Source: DATMNR01 sp963702765 | Lineage (GTDB): Bacteria; Chloroflexota; Ktedonobacteria; Ktedonobacterales; Ktedonobacteraceae | Direction of reading: 5' to 3' | Assembly: GCA_963702765.1 (NCBI GenBank) | Contig: CAVPEB010000054.1 | Coordinates: 62,001 to 126,000 of the forward strand | DNA length: 64,000 bases | Shown: positions 33,929 through 42,604 of the stretch, piece by piece | Layout of the letters: the number at the start of each line of letters is the position of its first letter | How positions within the stretch are numbered: the first letter of the stretch is position 1 | Program-made: the position numbers and the translations under genes | The notes under the pieces: model-generated | Told to the model about the DNA's origin: nothing | The model's database searches: none | What the model saw: the letters and a program-made list of their open reading frames with translations, nothing else

Positions 33929-35302
33929 CTAGTTTCCCAACTCTGCAAATAAATAACAGCCAAAACGCACAGCTCGATCCAAATCGTCAAGTCGGATATG
34001 CTCGTTTGGAGCATGAGCGCCACAACCCCAGTAGATGGGATTGTCGGGTGCAGCAAGACCTGGCACTCCAACGTAACGGCGCAGGTCTCCCAAAAATGGA
34101 AGCGTGCCCCCGCCAATAGGCGTAATTGATGGCCGTTTATCTGCAAAAGACTCTGCAATAGTGCCAATTCGCTTCACAAAAGCATCATCGATAGGTGTAA
34201 CAACTGGATCCGCTTGCGCAAATGCAGTGACTACAATGTCGCTGTACCCAGCAGAAATAAGATGCGTTTGTAATTTTTCCAGTATATCATGAGGGTCTTG
34301 TTCAGGAACCAGGCGAAAATCAATTTTAGCCATAGCTTTGGCAGGTAGAACAGTCTTCGAGCCTTCTCCAGTATACCCACTGACCAATCCGGCGATATTA
34401 CACGTTGGGGTGAAGGCTGAACGTTTGCGAAGATCGGCGCCACTCAAATTATCTACGAAACACTCTACTTTGTAGGCTTCTCGTAGTTCTGAATCTTGAT
34501 CTGGCTGATCAGTAATAGCCAACAGTTGGGCCGCTGAAGGTGCTAAGACCGCATCGTAGAAACCCGGAATTCTGATATGGCCTTCAGGTGAGCGTAACGT
34601 TGCAAGAGCCTGAACAAGTCTCCATGCCGCACTTGGTAAAATTGGAGCTGACCCCGAATGGGCATCAATTCCTGTGCTCTGGATATCGAGTTGTACATAA
34701 AGCAGGCCCTTTGTGCCTAATCCCAAATGTGGACGATCTGTCGGATCGAAGCCAGACCCTTCCCACAAGCATCCATCAGCTTGTAGCAGTGTACTGTACG
34801 TCTTTACGATTGCTCCAAAGTGTGGGCTACCTATCTCTTCCTCGCCTTCAATAATCCAGCGAAGGGTTATTGGTAATTCACCATAGACAGCGCGTAAGGC
34901 ACGAATAGCGATCAGGCGCGATGCGATTTCAGCCTTATTATCGGAAACACCGCGAGCATAGAGTTTGCCATCGCGTACTGTTGGTTCAAATGGAGGTGAA
35001 TGCCACAGTTCCAATGGTTCAGGAGGTTGAACATCGTAATGATTGTAAAGGAGTATCGTATAGTCGCTTCGACCACGTAATTCTCCATAAATGGCCGGTG
35101 GTGCGCCGTCGGCGAGGAGGCGCTGGGTTTGGAAACCAATTTCACCTAAAAGCGTCTCGACCAGATCTGCCATTTCGGCAATGCCAAGATTTTGTGCAAC
35201 GACACTTGGCTGGCGACAAAGAACCTCAAGCAAGGCCTGGGCATCATTCGCATGAGCTTCTAAATATGCTGAGAGGGCAGTATCAAGTTTGGGATAAGTC
35301 AT
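33929..35302 (-). CDS. M20-family dipeptidase / amidohydrolase
   Basis: About 457 residues, dinuclear zinc peptidase of the M20 (carnosinase/PepV-like) group. Zinc-site features: LLYNHYDVQPPEPLELW (His, Asp), WIIEGEEEIGSPHFG (general-base and bridging Glu), a later Asp in GFDPTDRPHLG, and the C-terminal GAHAPNEHIRL with the final His. The dimerisation domain lies between about 185 and 300. ATG 35302 has AAGGAATG upstream; the longer frame overlaps dnaA. It begins 4 bases after the dnaA stop codon, so it is probably co-transcribed with dnaA. The substrate is unknown. Confidence 0.88.
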   Translation of the reverse strand: MTYPKLDTALSAYLEAHANDAQALLEVLCRQPSVVAQNLGIAEMADLVETLLGEIGFQTQRLLADGAPPAIYGELRGRSDYTILLYNHYDVQPPEPLELWHSPPFEPTVRDGKLYARGVSDNKAEIASRLIAIRALRAVYGELPITLRWIIEGEEEIGSPHFGAIVKTYSTLLQADGCLWEGSGFDPTDRPHLGLGTKGLLYVQLDIQSTGIDAHSGSAPILPSAAWRLVQALATLRSPEGHIRIPGFYDAVLAPSAAQLLAITDQPDQDSELREAYKVECFVDNLSGADLRKRSAFTPTCNIAGLVSGYTGEGSKTVLPAKAMAKIDFRLVPEQDPHDILEKLQTHLISAGYSDIVVTAFAQADPVVTPIDDAFVKRIGTIAESFADKRPSITPIGGGTLPFLGDLRRYVGVPGLAAPDNPIYWGCGAHAPNEHIRLDDLDRAVRFGCYLFAELGN

Positions 35303-35306
35303 ATCG

Positions 35307-36866
35307 TCATTCCTTACTCTGAAGTGATTCAAGCACGGCGGCAATTTCGCGACGGACGTTGTCATTATTCGCTACTTGACCCTGAATTTTTTCCCATCCA
35401 TGCATAACTGTTGTATGATCTCGCCCGCCGAGTTCCATACCAATTTGAAGCAAGGAAGCTGATGTTTCCTGGCGCATCAAATACATGGCCACTTGACGAG
35501 GCCATACGATCTCTCGATCGCGCTGTTTACCACGAATTCGTTCAATATCAACATTATAATAGCGGCAAACGCCCTCTAAAACTTCTGTAGGAGTCAAATT
35601 TGAGGGAATTCTACTTTCGCTATAAATATGCTCAAGCGCCTGCGCGGCCAGACTCACCGAAAGCGCCGCATCGTGCAAGGTTGCATAAGCTATCACACGA
35701 TTGAGAGCTCCTTCTAGCTCTCGCACACTACTACATTCAGGACGAGCTACGAATTCGATAACCGAAGCTGGAACTGCAAAGCGTAATGACTCTGCTTTGG
35801 ATCGCAGTATAGCAAGGCGATGCTCATATTCTGGTGGCTGAATATCTGCTAGAAGACCCCATTCAAAACGTGATCTTAGGCGATCTTGTAGACTATGAAT
35901 CGCCTTTGGTGGGCGATCACTTGAGACCACAATTTGTTTATTGGCATCATGTAAAGTATTAAAGGTGTGAAAAAACTCTTCTTCAGTTGACTCTTTCCCG
36001 GCGATGAACTGAATATCATCAACGAGCAGGATATCTATCTGTCGGTACTTTGCACGGAATTCTTCAGTTTGCTGAAATCGAATTGCATTAATGATTTCGT
36101 TAGTAAACTTTTCAGAAGTTACGTAAAGTACATTCAAACCTGCGGATTCGCCAACATGCCCGATTGCATGCAGTAAATGGGTTTTACCAAGGCCGACGCC
36201 ACCATAAAAAAAGAGTGGATTATATACACTACCAGGATTCTCAGCAACTGCAAGGGAAGCAGCGTGGGCTAATTGATTTGATTTACCCATTATGAATGAA
36301 CTGAAGGTATAGCGAGGATTAAGCAAGCCCTCTCCACCTAATGGCAACAATCCTGGCTGCGCATTTCTGGAAACATGAGATGGTTTTCTCGAGCCAATAT
36401 AGCGATCGTATTCCTCAATTGAGGATTCATTTATTTCAACTCGTCGATGCGCTGCAGCGTGAGGCGCAGTGGGTTCAATTGAGTTTTTCGACGCCACATT
36501 AGCATCGAACCTGGATTTTTCGCGTTGCAATGGTGTTAGTCGACTTTTGGGAAGACGATATCCCCGCTTAGGCGAAACAAAAGGCGCATCTTCTATAGAA
36601 TTGCTTGGTTGGTCAGGATTCTCCCTGGCTACGACAAAACGGACCTCCACCGGCCTTGCAGTAACTTCTGATAAGATTGAACGAATCAGATCAAGAAAAC
36701 GTCCTTCCAGGTGAGCCTTGGCAAATGTCGTTGGTACACGCACCACGAAGACGCCATCCTGGAAGGAAATGGCAGCAGTGCCCTGAAACCATGTTGTAAA
36801 TACGGCTGGCGAAACTCTTGATTGCACTTTTTCTATGGTTGTTTGCCAGATTTGTTTTGCATTCAA
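35307..36866 (-). CDS. dnaA: Chromosomal replication initiator DnaA
   Basis: 519 residues, longer than the usual ~450. Domain I is at 1-80 (IWQTTIEKVQSRVSPAVFTT), a long poorly conserved domain II at about 81-183, and the AAA+ domain III has Walker A YGGVGLGKT (221-229), Walker B LLVDDIQFI and sensor/arginine-finger regions (RLRSRFEWG). Domain IV ends with GRDHTTVMHGW, the DnaA-box-binding signature. The start is TTG 36866 with GAGAGG upstream. The next gene is a peptidase, not dnaN, and the upstream ~390 bases show no consensus DnaA box (TTATCCACA), so this is not the classical oriC arrangement. Confidence 0.95.
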   Translation of the reverse strand: MNAKQIWQTTIEKVQSRVSPAVFTTWFQGTAAISFQDGVFVVRVPTTFAKAHLEGRFLDLIRSILSEVTARPVEVRFVVARENPDQPSNSIEDAPFVSPKRGYRLPKSRLTPLQREKSRFDANVASKNSIEPTAPHAAAHRRVEINESSIEEYDRYIGSRKPSHVSRNAQPGLLPLGGEGLLNPRYTFSSFIMGKSNQLAHAASLAVAENPGSVYNPLFFYGGVGLGKTHLLHAIGHVGESAGLNVLYVTSEKFTNEIINAIRFQQTEEFRAKYRQIDILLVDDIQFIAGKESTEEEFFHTFNTLHDANKQIVVSSDRPPKAIHSLQDRLRSRFEWGLLADIQPPEYEHRLAILRSKAESLRFAVPASVIEFVARPECSSVRELEGALNRVIAYATLHDAALSVSLAAQALEHIYSESRIPSNLTPTEVLEGVCRYYNVDIERIRGKQRDREIVWPRQVAMYLMRQETSASLLQIGMELGGRDHTTVMHGWEKIQGQVANNDNVRREIAAVLESLQSKE

Positions 36867-37253
36867 ATGCTATTACCTCTCAGGTAATGTTCGTAATCAA
36901 TATATCGATAACCTCAAGCGTTTTTAATTTGAAGATAGTAGGCACTGTACTTTTTAAGACGGTTATCATGCATAAAAATAGGTATAATAGACTAATTTCT
37001 TATACGAGTTAATACAGAACGGACTGGCTATCCGTTTACATTTCAATGATGCAGTGGGTAATAGTAGCATTAAATCAAAACGCTGTAAAGTCCTTTTTTG
37101 GTTGAAATGTGAGAACTATTTCATAGGAAAATCTTTTCATTTACTATATACTAAGCGAAAAGAACACATGAATATACTGCTTTCTTATGAAAGTTCGCTA
37201 TGTTCGCGCCATTCGTAACTTTCCAGATGAATGAACTGGATACAGGAGATTAT
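36867..37253. other. Intergenic region upstream of dnaA
   Basis: AT-rich, 387 bases, between divergent dnaA and a lipoprotein gene. I see no DnaA-box consensus, no clustered GATC, no AT-rich 13-mers and no coding. A small hairpin (AACGGA/TCCGTT at about 37018-37036) and a TATAAT near 36981 are the only marks, so I do not call it an origin. Confidence 0.5.
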
Positions 37254-38066
37254 ATGTTTGTGTCACGGATATTGTCTTATATAAAACACTCGTCAGGTAG
37301 AAGTGTGTGCTTCCTCTTAACTACTTGTCTTTTACTATCGAATGTATTTCTAGCTGCCTGTTCACCCTCATTACCATTTAGCAGTAGACCAGGCTCATCT
37401 ACTGCGACGACATCGCCATCTGAGTTGACTCTTGTTCAACTTCGTTGGTGCGGTAAACCATCGATGCTGTTTCGGGACGAAGGGGCTATAACTCCCACTG
37501 CGACTTCTACTGCCGTTCCAGGAGTAACACCAAGTACTACCTCCACAAGTACGGTAACGCCTGGCGTAACTTCTACACCTACCGTAGGGAGTGCCGAAAC
37601 TCCCACCGCAACTGTGTTACCTGGGGCACCTAGAACAATCACAGATTGGTCTGAGGTTGAAGCAGGCCTTGGCTTTACTGTCTACTTGCCGGCAAAACTC
37701 CTTGCAGGAACATGTCTGGTCAATGCCCAGGCGACGATACACGATCCAATCATTGGAGGCAGTTTTACAGTTGGCTATTTGCTACCTGATCATAGTGCGC
37801 TATCACTTTCCGAAGCGCCATTGATCTCGCAAAATACGGCATTTCAATGTAATCCATCGAATGTCACTACGCCTCAAGCTACCAATACACCCAGGACTGG
37901 AACACCCATCGCTTCTCCAGGTACAACACCGGAGGTGCCTCTTTTATTATGTTCCGGAGCAAAAGGCTCGACGAATGTTGTCATGTCTGCGCGAGGGAAT
38001 TCAGATCACTTGCAACAGATCTTTCAAAATTTACAACCGAATATATCCTGGATACCTGCCTCATAA
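37254..38066 (+). CDS. Ser/Thr-rich secreted lipoprotein
   Basis: About 270 residues. The signal peptide ends in the lipobox VFLAAC. A Thr/Pro/Ser-rich stretch of about 100 residues follows (TPTATSTAVPGVTPSTTSTS), then two beta-rich pieces (GFTVYLPAKLLAGTCLV; GGSFTVGYLLPDHSALSLSE) separated by another Thr/Pro linker. Both the C-terminal parts have Cys that may pair. ATG 37254 has AGGAGA upstream; the open frame runs 18 codons further up. No family recognised; it would sit on the outer face of the membrane. Confidence 0.65.
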   Translation: MFVSRILSYIKHSSGRSVCFLLTTCLLLSNVFLAACSPSLPFSSRPGSSTATTSPSELTLVQLRWCGKPSMLFRDEGAITPTATSTAVPGVTPSTTSTSTVTPGVTSTPTVGSAETPTATVLPGAPRTITDWSEVEAGLGFTVYLPAKLLAGTCLVNAQATIHDPIIGGSFTVGYLLPDHSALSLSEAPLISQNTAFQCNPSNVTTPQATNTPRTGTPIASPGTTPEVPLLLCSGAKGSTNVVMSARGNSDHLQQIFQNLQPNISWIPAS

Positions 38067-38346
38067 GTGAGAGGTTTAGTGTTGAGTGCGTGAGTAGGAA
38101 GTACTTTAGTACTCATAGGTCTAAGGTGACTCAAATTCTGGGTTCGTGGAGCGTTTTCCTGGACATAGCCCTGAAGAACACCTTATAATTCTGGTCCTAT
38201 CTAAGTTGTAACTGTAGTTTTGTACGTTATATTGTTGTTCGTCGTAATTCACTCGACGCTCTACATCTGATTCTGATATAATGGCATAGGTTTGCGAGTA
38301 GTACGCATTTCAATTCAACATGCCAGCAAAGGGAGGAATGTCAATA

Positions 38347-39738
38347 ATGGATAAATGCCCCTACTGTAGCGCTGAGACTCGGCCTGGAGATAACTTTTGC
38401 TTGAACTGTGGCAATCGTCTGGTTCCTTCAACTCCCTCGCCGCAACAGGCTCAACCAGCCTTTGGAGACGCTACGCTTCCAGCTTCTGAGGATTGGGTGC
38501 CGCCCATCCCTGAAACTTCACCCTCTCCCCAAGGGAGTGAATGGCAAGAAGATGATAATCTAATGACCATCGCCAATACAAGCATGGAGCCACCTGCATC
38601 ACCTGTTGAGACTTCAGCCGCTACCGCTTTCGCTGCTCCAGTTGCACAGGCCGTCTTGGACAAAGTTGAAAACCCCGCACATCTGATTTTACGAACTGAT
38701 ACCGGTGAGGTTTTGCAAGAATATCCCCTTGAGAAGGCCGAAACCAGCATTGGTCGTGCTCCTACCAGCGACATATTACTTTCTAAAGATAAACTCACTT
38801 CGCGTCGCCATGCGACAGTCAAGTATGAAGACGGCAATTACGTTATTCTTGACGAGCGTAGCGCCAATGGGACATTCGTAAATGGACAACAGCTTGAAGA
38901 GATGGTTCCTCGCACGCTTCATGATGGGGATCATATTGGCATCGGAGAGCATGAACTTGTATTTCAGGCTTATCAGTCTGCATCGTCAGGGGTAGATATT
39001 GAAAGCATGCCGACTGTTGCTGTTAGCCCATCTGCCGTCGCCGATATCACCTATCGGACCCGTGAAGATGATTTATTAACGGCAGCATCCGATGATGATT
39101 TTAGTACACGTTCCATGAATGGTAGTGATTCGTCAGTCAGTTCTGAGGCTGAAGTAGAACCTGTAACTCCATCTACTTCGAACGATGTTGCTCCTGCAAG
39201 TGTTGCTCAAGTGGAAGAACCTGCTGAACCAGTTGTTCCAGCAGTTCCCGCTGTTGCAGCAGTTCCTACAACTTCCACAATTTCGGATTCCGCCTCGGGA
39301 GTTACTTTCAGTCGGCTCACAAATTTGCCACAGCCTACAATTCCTGATGTAGCTCCATTGATGGCTGCTCTTGCTACCCTGGATGGACAGGTATCTTCTT
39401 TGCAAGACCAACTCAGTGCTACTCAAGAAGCTGTGCGCAATCACGAAGCAGACATTGCTCAAACTAGTAATCAACTTCGTGAGGGTGTGCGACGTGTATC
39501 CGAACGTATGGATAACACTATAGCTGATGTAGCACGAAATCGAGAGCAATTGGCGTGGACCGAACTGATTCAATTAATGGAAGACGTCATGAATAACCCT
39601 CGCGATATCGAGTATGTGACCAAACTCGCTCGTAAGGCTCGAGAGTTAAACAAAGTATTCCAGATTCATCAAAACGTACTGAACACTCTGGCAGAATGTA
39701 CAAGCCTCTTGCGCAGTCTGCTTGGAGAAGATAAATAA
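38347..39738 (+). CDS. FHA domain protein with zinc ribbon and coiled coil
   Basis: About 463 residues. N-terminal zinc ribbon (CPYCSAETRPGDNFCLNCG), a Pro/Ser-rich linker, then an FHA domain at about 110-210 (SIGRAPTSDILLS, LTSRRHATV, DERSANGTFVNGQ): the Arg, Ser-Arg-Arg-His and Asn that bind phospho-threonine. A long Ala/Val/Pro linker and a C-terminal coiled coil (LATLDGQVSSLQDQLSATQE) follow. It presumably reads Ser/Thr kinase signals and scaffolds partners; no kinase gene is adjacent. ATG 38347 is preferred because GGGAGG lies 10 bases before it. Confidence 0.82.
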   Translation: MDKCPYCSAETRPGDNFCLNCGNRLVPSTPSPQQAQPAFGDATLPASEDWVPPIPETSPSPQGSEWQEDDNLMTIANTSMEPPASPVETSAATAFAAPVAQAVLDKVENPAHLILRTDTGEVLQEYPLEKAETSIGRAPTSDILLSKDKLTSRRHATVKYEDGNYVILDERSANGTFVNGQQLEEMVPRTLHDGDHIGIGEHELVFQAYQSASSGVDIESMPTVAVSPSAVADITYRTREDDLLTAASDDDFSTRSMNGSDSSVSSEAEVEPVTPSTSNDVAPASVAQVEEPAEPVVPAVPAVAAVPTTSTISDSASGVTFSRLTNLPQPTIPDVAPLMAALATLDGQVSSLQDQLSATQEAVRNHEADIAQTSNQLREGVRRVSERMDNTIADVARNREQLAWTELIQLMEDVMNNPRDIEYVTKLARKARELNKVFQIHQNVLNTLAECTSLLRSLLGEDK

Positions 39739-39821
39739 CTTGTGGGTCACCACTACGTATCCCCTTATCTTGCAGGGTAATCCTGGTGGATATCCCTGCA
39801 AGGGTTTTACCGGACAATTTC

Positions 39822-41258
39822 ATGCATGAACAACACTATGATGTGATCATCATTGGGGCGGGGTTGGGGGGTCTCCTTAGTGCGGCACAGTTAGTACAAC
39901 GGGGCAAAAGAGTTGCAATAGTAGAGCGACTTCCACATAGCGGTGGGCGATTTACAGCAAAAACATTTCAGGGCGCCCAGATTAGCACGGGCGCTGTACA
40001 CTTAATTCCTTTCGGAAGTAGCGGTGTTCTGGCACGCATGCTGAGTCGTCTGCGTGTGCCACACCGCTTTTTTGATGCTGATGTATTCGGTTCATTTTAC
40101 GTCCATGGTAAGCAGATTCGCTCGCGCGGCATACTTGGGCTTATCAAAGTTTTTGGTCCTCGCCAGTTCTTCTGGTTCACACGCATTGGCTATTTAATGT
40201 TCTTTCGCAGCCTCCCAAAAGAACAACGTGGCTTGCCTTTCGACCAATGGCTCGAGTACCACATTGATGTAAAACGAAACCCCGAACTCACTGCTTTTTT
40301 CACAAGTATCTCTCGCTTTGCCCTGAGTTTGGAACTTCATCAGATAAGCACAGAAGAAGTTATTAAAACAACGAAGCATATGTTTCGTTTTGGTGCTCCC
40401 GCTATAGTAGAAGGTGGTTGTGGTGCTTTGACGAAAGAGTTAGAGCAATATGTTCTTGAACGCGGAGGCGATCTTCACCTCTATCACGATGTATTGCAAA
40501 TTTTACGGGAAGATAATCAGGTGATAGGTGTGCGCGCTCGTGATAAGGCGAAGAGCGAGGAATCGCTCTTTCTAGCGCCACTTGTTGTCAGTGACATTGG
40601 TCCGCGCTCAACAGATGCTTTGCTTCAAAATCGACAGATCACACAGTCCGAGGTACTGAAACAACAAGGCAAGTACTCGATTGATTCAGAACCTCTCCCT
40701 GAAGCGATTGGATTGAAAGTGCATGTGTTAAGTGATGTTTCTCTAATTCCGCACAAAGGCATTATGTATTGCCTGGATACACAGCGTATTGCAGGTATGG
40801 TACAGCCAACAAACTTTGATCCTGGCCTGGCTCCAGATGGAAAGCATTTACTTATCAGTCACCAGGTCATTCAGAGTGGAGACATCGAAGACGAAAAGAG
40901 ATTGGCCATTGCCGACTTGCGCAAGATGTTCGGAGAAACATTTGAAAAACATTGCCGTATTCTCACCATGAGCGCCTATCGTGGAGAATGGCCGGTGAAC
41001 CGCATAGCACAGGGTGCTGACCTACCATCTAGTACACCTGTGCAGGGTCTTTATTTAGTAGGGGATGCTGTAAAGCCTTCGGGCTATCTCATGGTCGAAG
41101 GTGTTGCGCAGAGCGTTAATCATTTTCTTGACATTCTCGAAAGTACCGAGAATGATGGAACCCAATCTCCTGCCCATAACAATGTTATTTCGCCGCCCTC
41201 ACGTCTGAATGCTTTTCGTTGGTTATGGGAGGCACCTGGAAATGCTAGAAAATCCTAA
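39822..41258 (+). CDS. FAD-dependent oxidoreductase (phytoene desaturase/protoporphyrinogen oxidase-like)
   Basis: About 478 residues of the flavin amine oxidase/carotenoid desaturase clan. It begins MHEQHYDVIIIGAGLGGLLS, the FAD dinucleotide motif, with AIVERLPHSGGRF next. A second FAD motif near the end is GLYLVGDAVKPSGYLMVEGV. Polyprenoid- and carotenoid-desaturase-like members act on hydrophobic substrates at membranes, but no phytoene synthase or other carotenoid gene is nearby. The start is uncertain: GTG 39786 or ATG 39822. It lies 8 bases upstream of the MurA-type gene, so the two are probably one operon. A weak hairpin (CTTGCAGGG/CCCTGCAAG at 39769-39802) precedes it. Confidence 0.8.
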   Translation: MHEQHYDVIIIGAGLGGLLSAAQLVQRGKRVAIVERLPHSGGRFTAKTFQGAQISTGAVHLIPFGSSGVLARMLSRLRVPHRFFDADVFGSFYVHGKQIRSRGILGLIKVFGPRQFFWFTRIGYLMFFRSLPKEQRGLPFDQWLEYHIDVKRNPELTAFFTSISRFALSLELHQISTEEVIKTTKHMFRFGAPAIVEGGCGALTKELEQYVLERGGDLHLYHDVLQILREDNQVIGVRARDKAKSEESLFLAPLVVSDIGPRSTDALLQNRQITQSEVLKQQGKYSIDSEPLPEAIGLKVHVLSDVSLIPHKGIMYCLDTQRIAGMVQPTNFDPGLAPDGKHLLISHQVIQSGDIEDEKRLAIADLRKMFGETFEKHCRILTMSAYRGEWPVNRIAQGADLPSSTPVQGLYLVGDAVKPSGYLMVEGVAQSVNHFLDILESTENDGTQSPAHNNVISPPSRLNAFRWLWEAPGNARKS

Positions 41259-41266
41259 GGATATTC

Positions 41267-42595
41267 ATGAAAACATCGGCTCCGTATTATTTAATTGAGG
41301 GTGGTACCCCTCTCTGTGGAAAAGTTCGTCTTAGTGGTGCTAAAAACGCTGTTACCAAATTGATTATTTCAACGCTCCTGACAGATGAGTTATGCGTCTT
41401 GCGCAATGTGCCTCTCCTTGGTGATATGTATTTGACTCTGGCTCTTTGTCTTGATATTGGCTCGCAGGCAGAACTTGTCGATCATACACTCTCCATTAGC
41501 ACCCAAGGAGTTCATTGTCCTATTATATCGACTGAAGTAGGTGGTTTGAATCGTATGGCGATCATAACTGTTGGACCACTTTTACATAGATGTGGTGAGG
41601 CTGATATTCCTATGCCAGGTGGTGATCGTATTGGTGCCAGGCCGATAGATTTTCACATTAACGGGCTGAAATTAATGGGCGCAAAAGTTGAAGAGTATGA
41701 AGGACGCTACCATTTTAGCTCACCTGATGGTTTGCATGGAGCAACAATTCGTCTACCATTCCCTAGCGTTATGGCTACCGAGAATTTTCTGATCACAGCC
41801 TCCCTTGCAAAGGGTGTCACGATCATTGAAAATGCGGCATTGGAGCCAGAAATCATCGACCTCATTAAATTTCTTCAAAAAATGGGTGCCATCATTGAAA
41901 TTAAGGTCGATAGGAGAATAGTCATTGAAGGTGTAGATCGCTTACATGGAGCAGTCCATACGCTCTTGAGCGATCGTAATGAAGCAGTATCTTTAGCGAT
42001 TGCGGCGTACCTGACGAAAGGCAATGTGTATCTTGAGGGGGCTCAACAAGAAGCACTGTTGACTTTCTTGAATACTTTGTCAAAAATGCAATTGCGATTC
42101 GACATAGATGACGAGGGTATTCGTTTTATTAGTGATGACCGTCCTCCGCCTCCTTTGGCTCTAGAAACCGATGTTCATCCAGGCTTTATGACTGACTGGC
42201 AACAACCTTTTACGGTCTTATTAACACAGGCGGACGGCCTATCAGTTATACACGAAACAATTTATGAAGATCGATTTGGGTACACTAATGCGCTTTCTGA
42301 GATGGGCGCGCACCTTGAGCAATATACCAAGTGCTTGGGCGAAGTGTCCTGCCGCTTTCGAGAGAAGCAGTATTATCATAGCTGCCTGGTTCGAGGCCCC
42401 ACTCCTTTAAGAGCAACAGTATTGGACATTCCCGATATTCGAGCTGGATGTTCTTACATTCTGGCTGCGCTCAGTGCCTGTGGCACTTCGCAGGTGTTTG
42501 GTATTGAACATATTGAGCGCGGGTACGAGAACCTTCATCTTAAATTACAAGCTCTCGGTGCAAAAATTGAACGGATCGCTGGGATTGCAGATTAA
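41267..42595 (+). CDS. murA: MurA-type UDP-GlcNAc enolpyruvyltransferase with Asp at the Cys115 position
   Basis: 442 residues, EPSP-synthase fold. MurA transfers enolpyruvate from PEP to UDP-GlcNAc, the first committed step of peptidoglycan synthesis. The substrate motif SGAKNA (Lys-Asn) is kept, as are GFMTDWQQP (Asp305 position) and DIRAG (Arg397 position). The loop that is PGGC in E. coli is here MPGGDRIGARPIDFH, so Asp120 replaces the catalytic Cys115; the same change makes the mycobacterial and chlamydial enzymes insensitive to fosfomycin. It may be the main MurA or a second copy. ATG 41267 lies 8 bases after the FAD oxidoreductase stop. Confidence 0.88.
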   Translation: MKTSAPYYLIEGGTPLCGKVRLSGAKNAVTKLIISTLLTDELCVLRNVPLLGDMYLTLALCLDIGSQAELVDHTLSISTQGVHCPIISTEVGGLNRMAIITVGPLLHRCGEADIPMPGGDRIGARPIDFHINGLKLMGAKVEEYEGRYHFSSPDGLHGATIRLPFPSVMATENFLITASLAKGVTIIENAALEPEIIDLIKFLQKMGAIIEIKVDRRIVIEGVDRLHGAVHTLLSDRNEAVSLAIAAYLTKGNVYLEGAQQEALLTFLNTLSKMQLRFDIDDEGIRFISDDRPPPPLALETDVHPGFMTDWQQPFTVLLTQADGLSVIHETIYEDRFGYTNALSEMGAHLEQYTKCLGEVSCRFREKQYYHSCLVRGPTPLRATVLDIPDIRAGCSYILAALSACGTSQVFGIEHIERGYENLHLKLQALGAKIERIAGIAD

Positions 42596-42604
42596 ACTGC
42601 ACTC

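Noticed and set aside
36867..37253. Replication origin next to dnaA
   Set aside because: No TTATCCACA-type box or clear AT-rich repeat set was found; left as intergenic only.
39769..39802. Terminator ahead of the FAD oxidoreductase
   Set aside because: Only 9-bp arms with a long loop and weak T-tract; too close to the start codon to be convincing.
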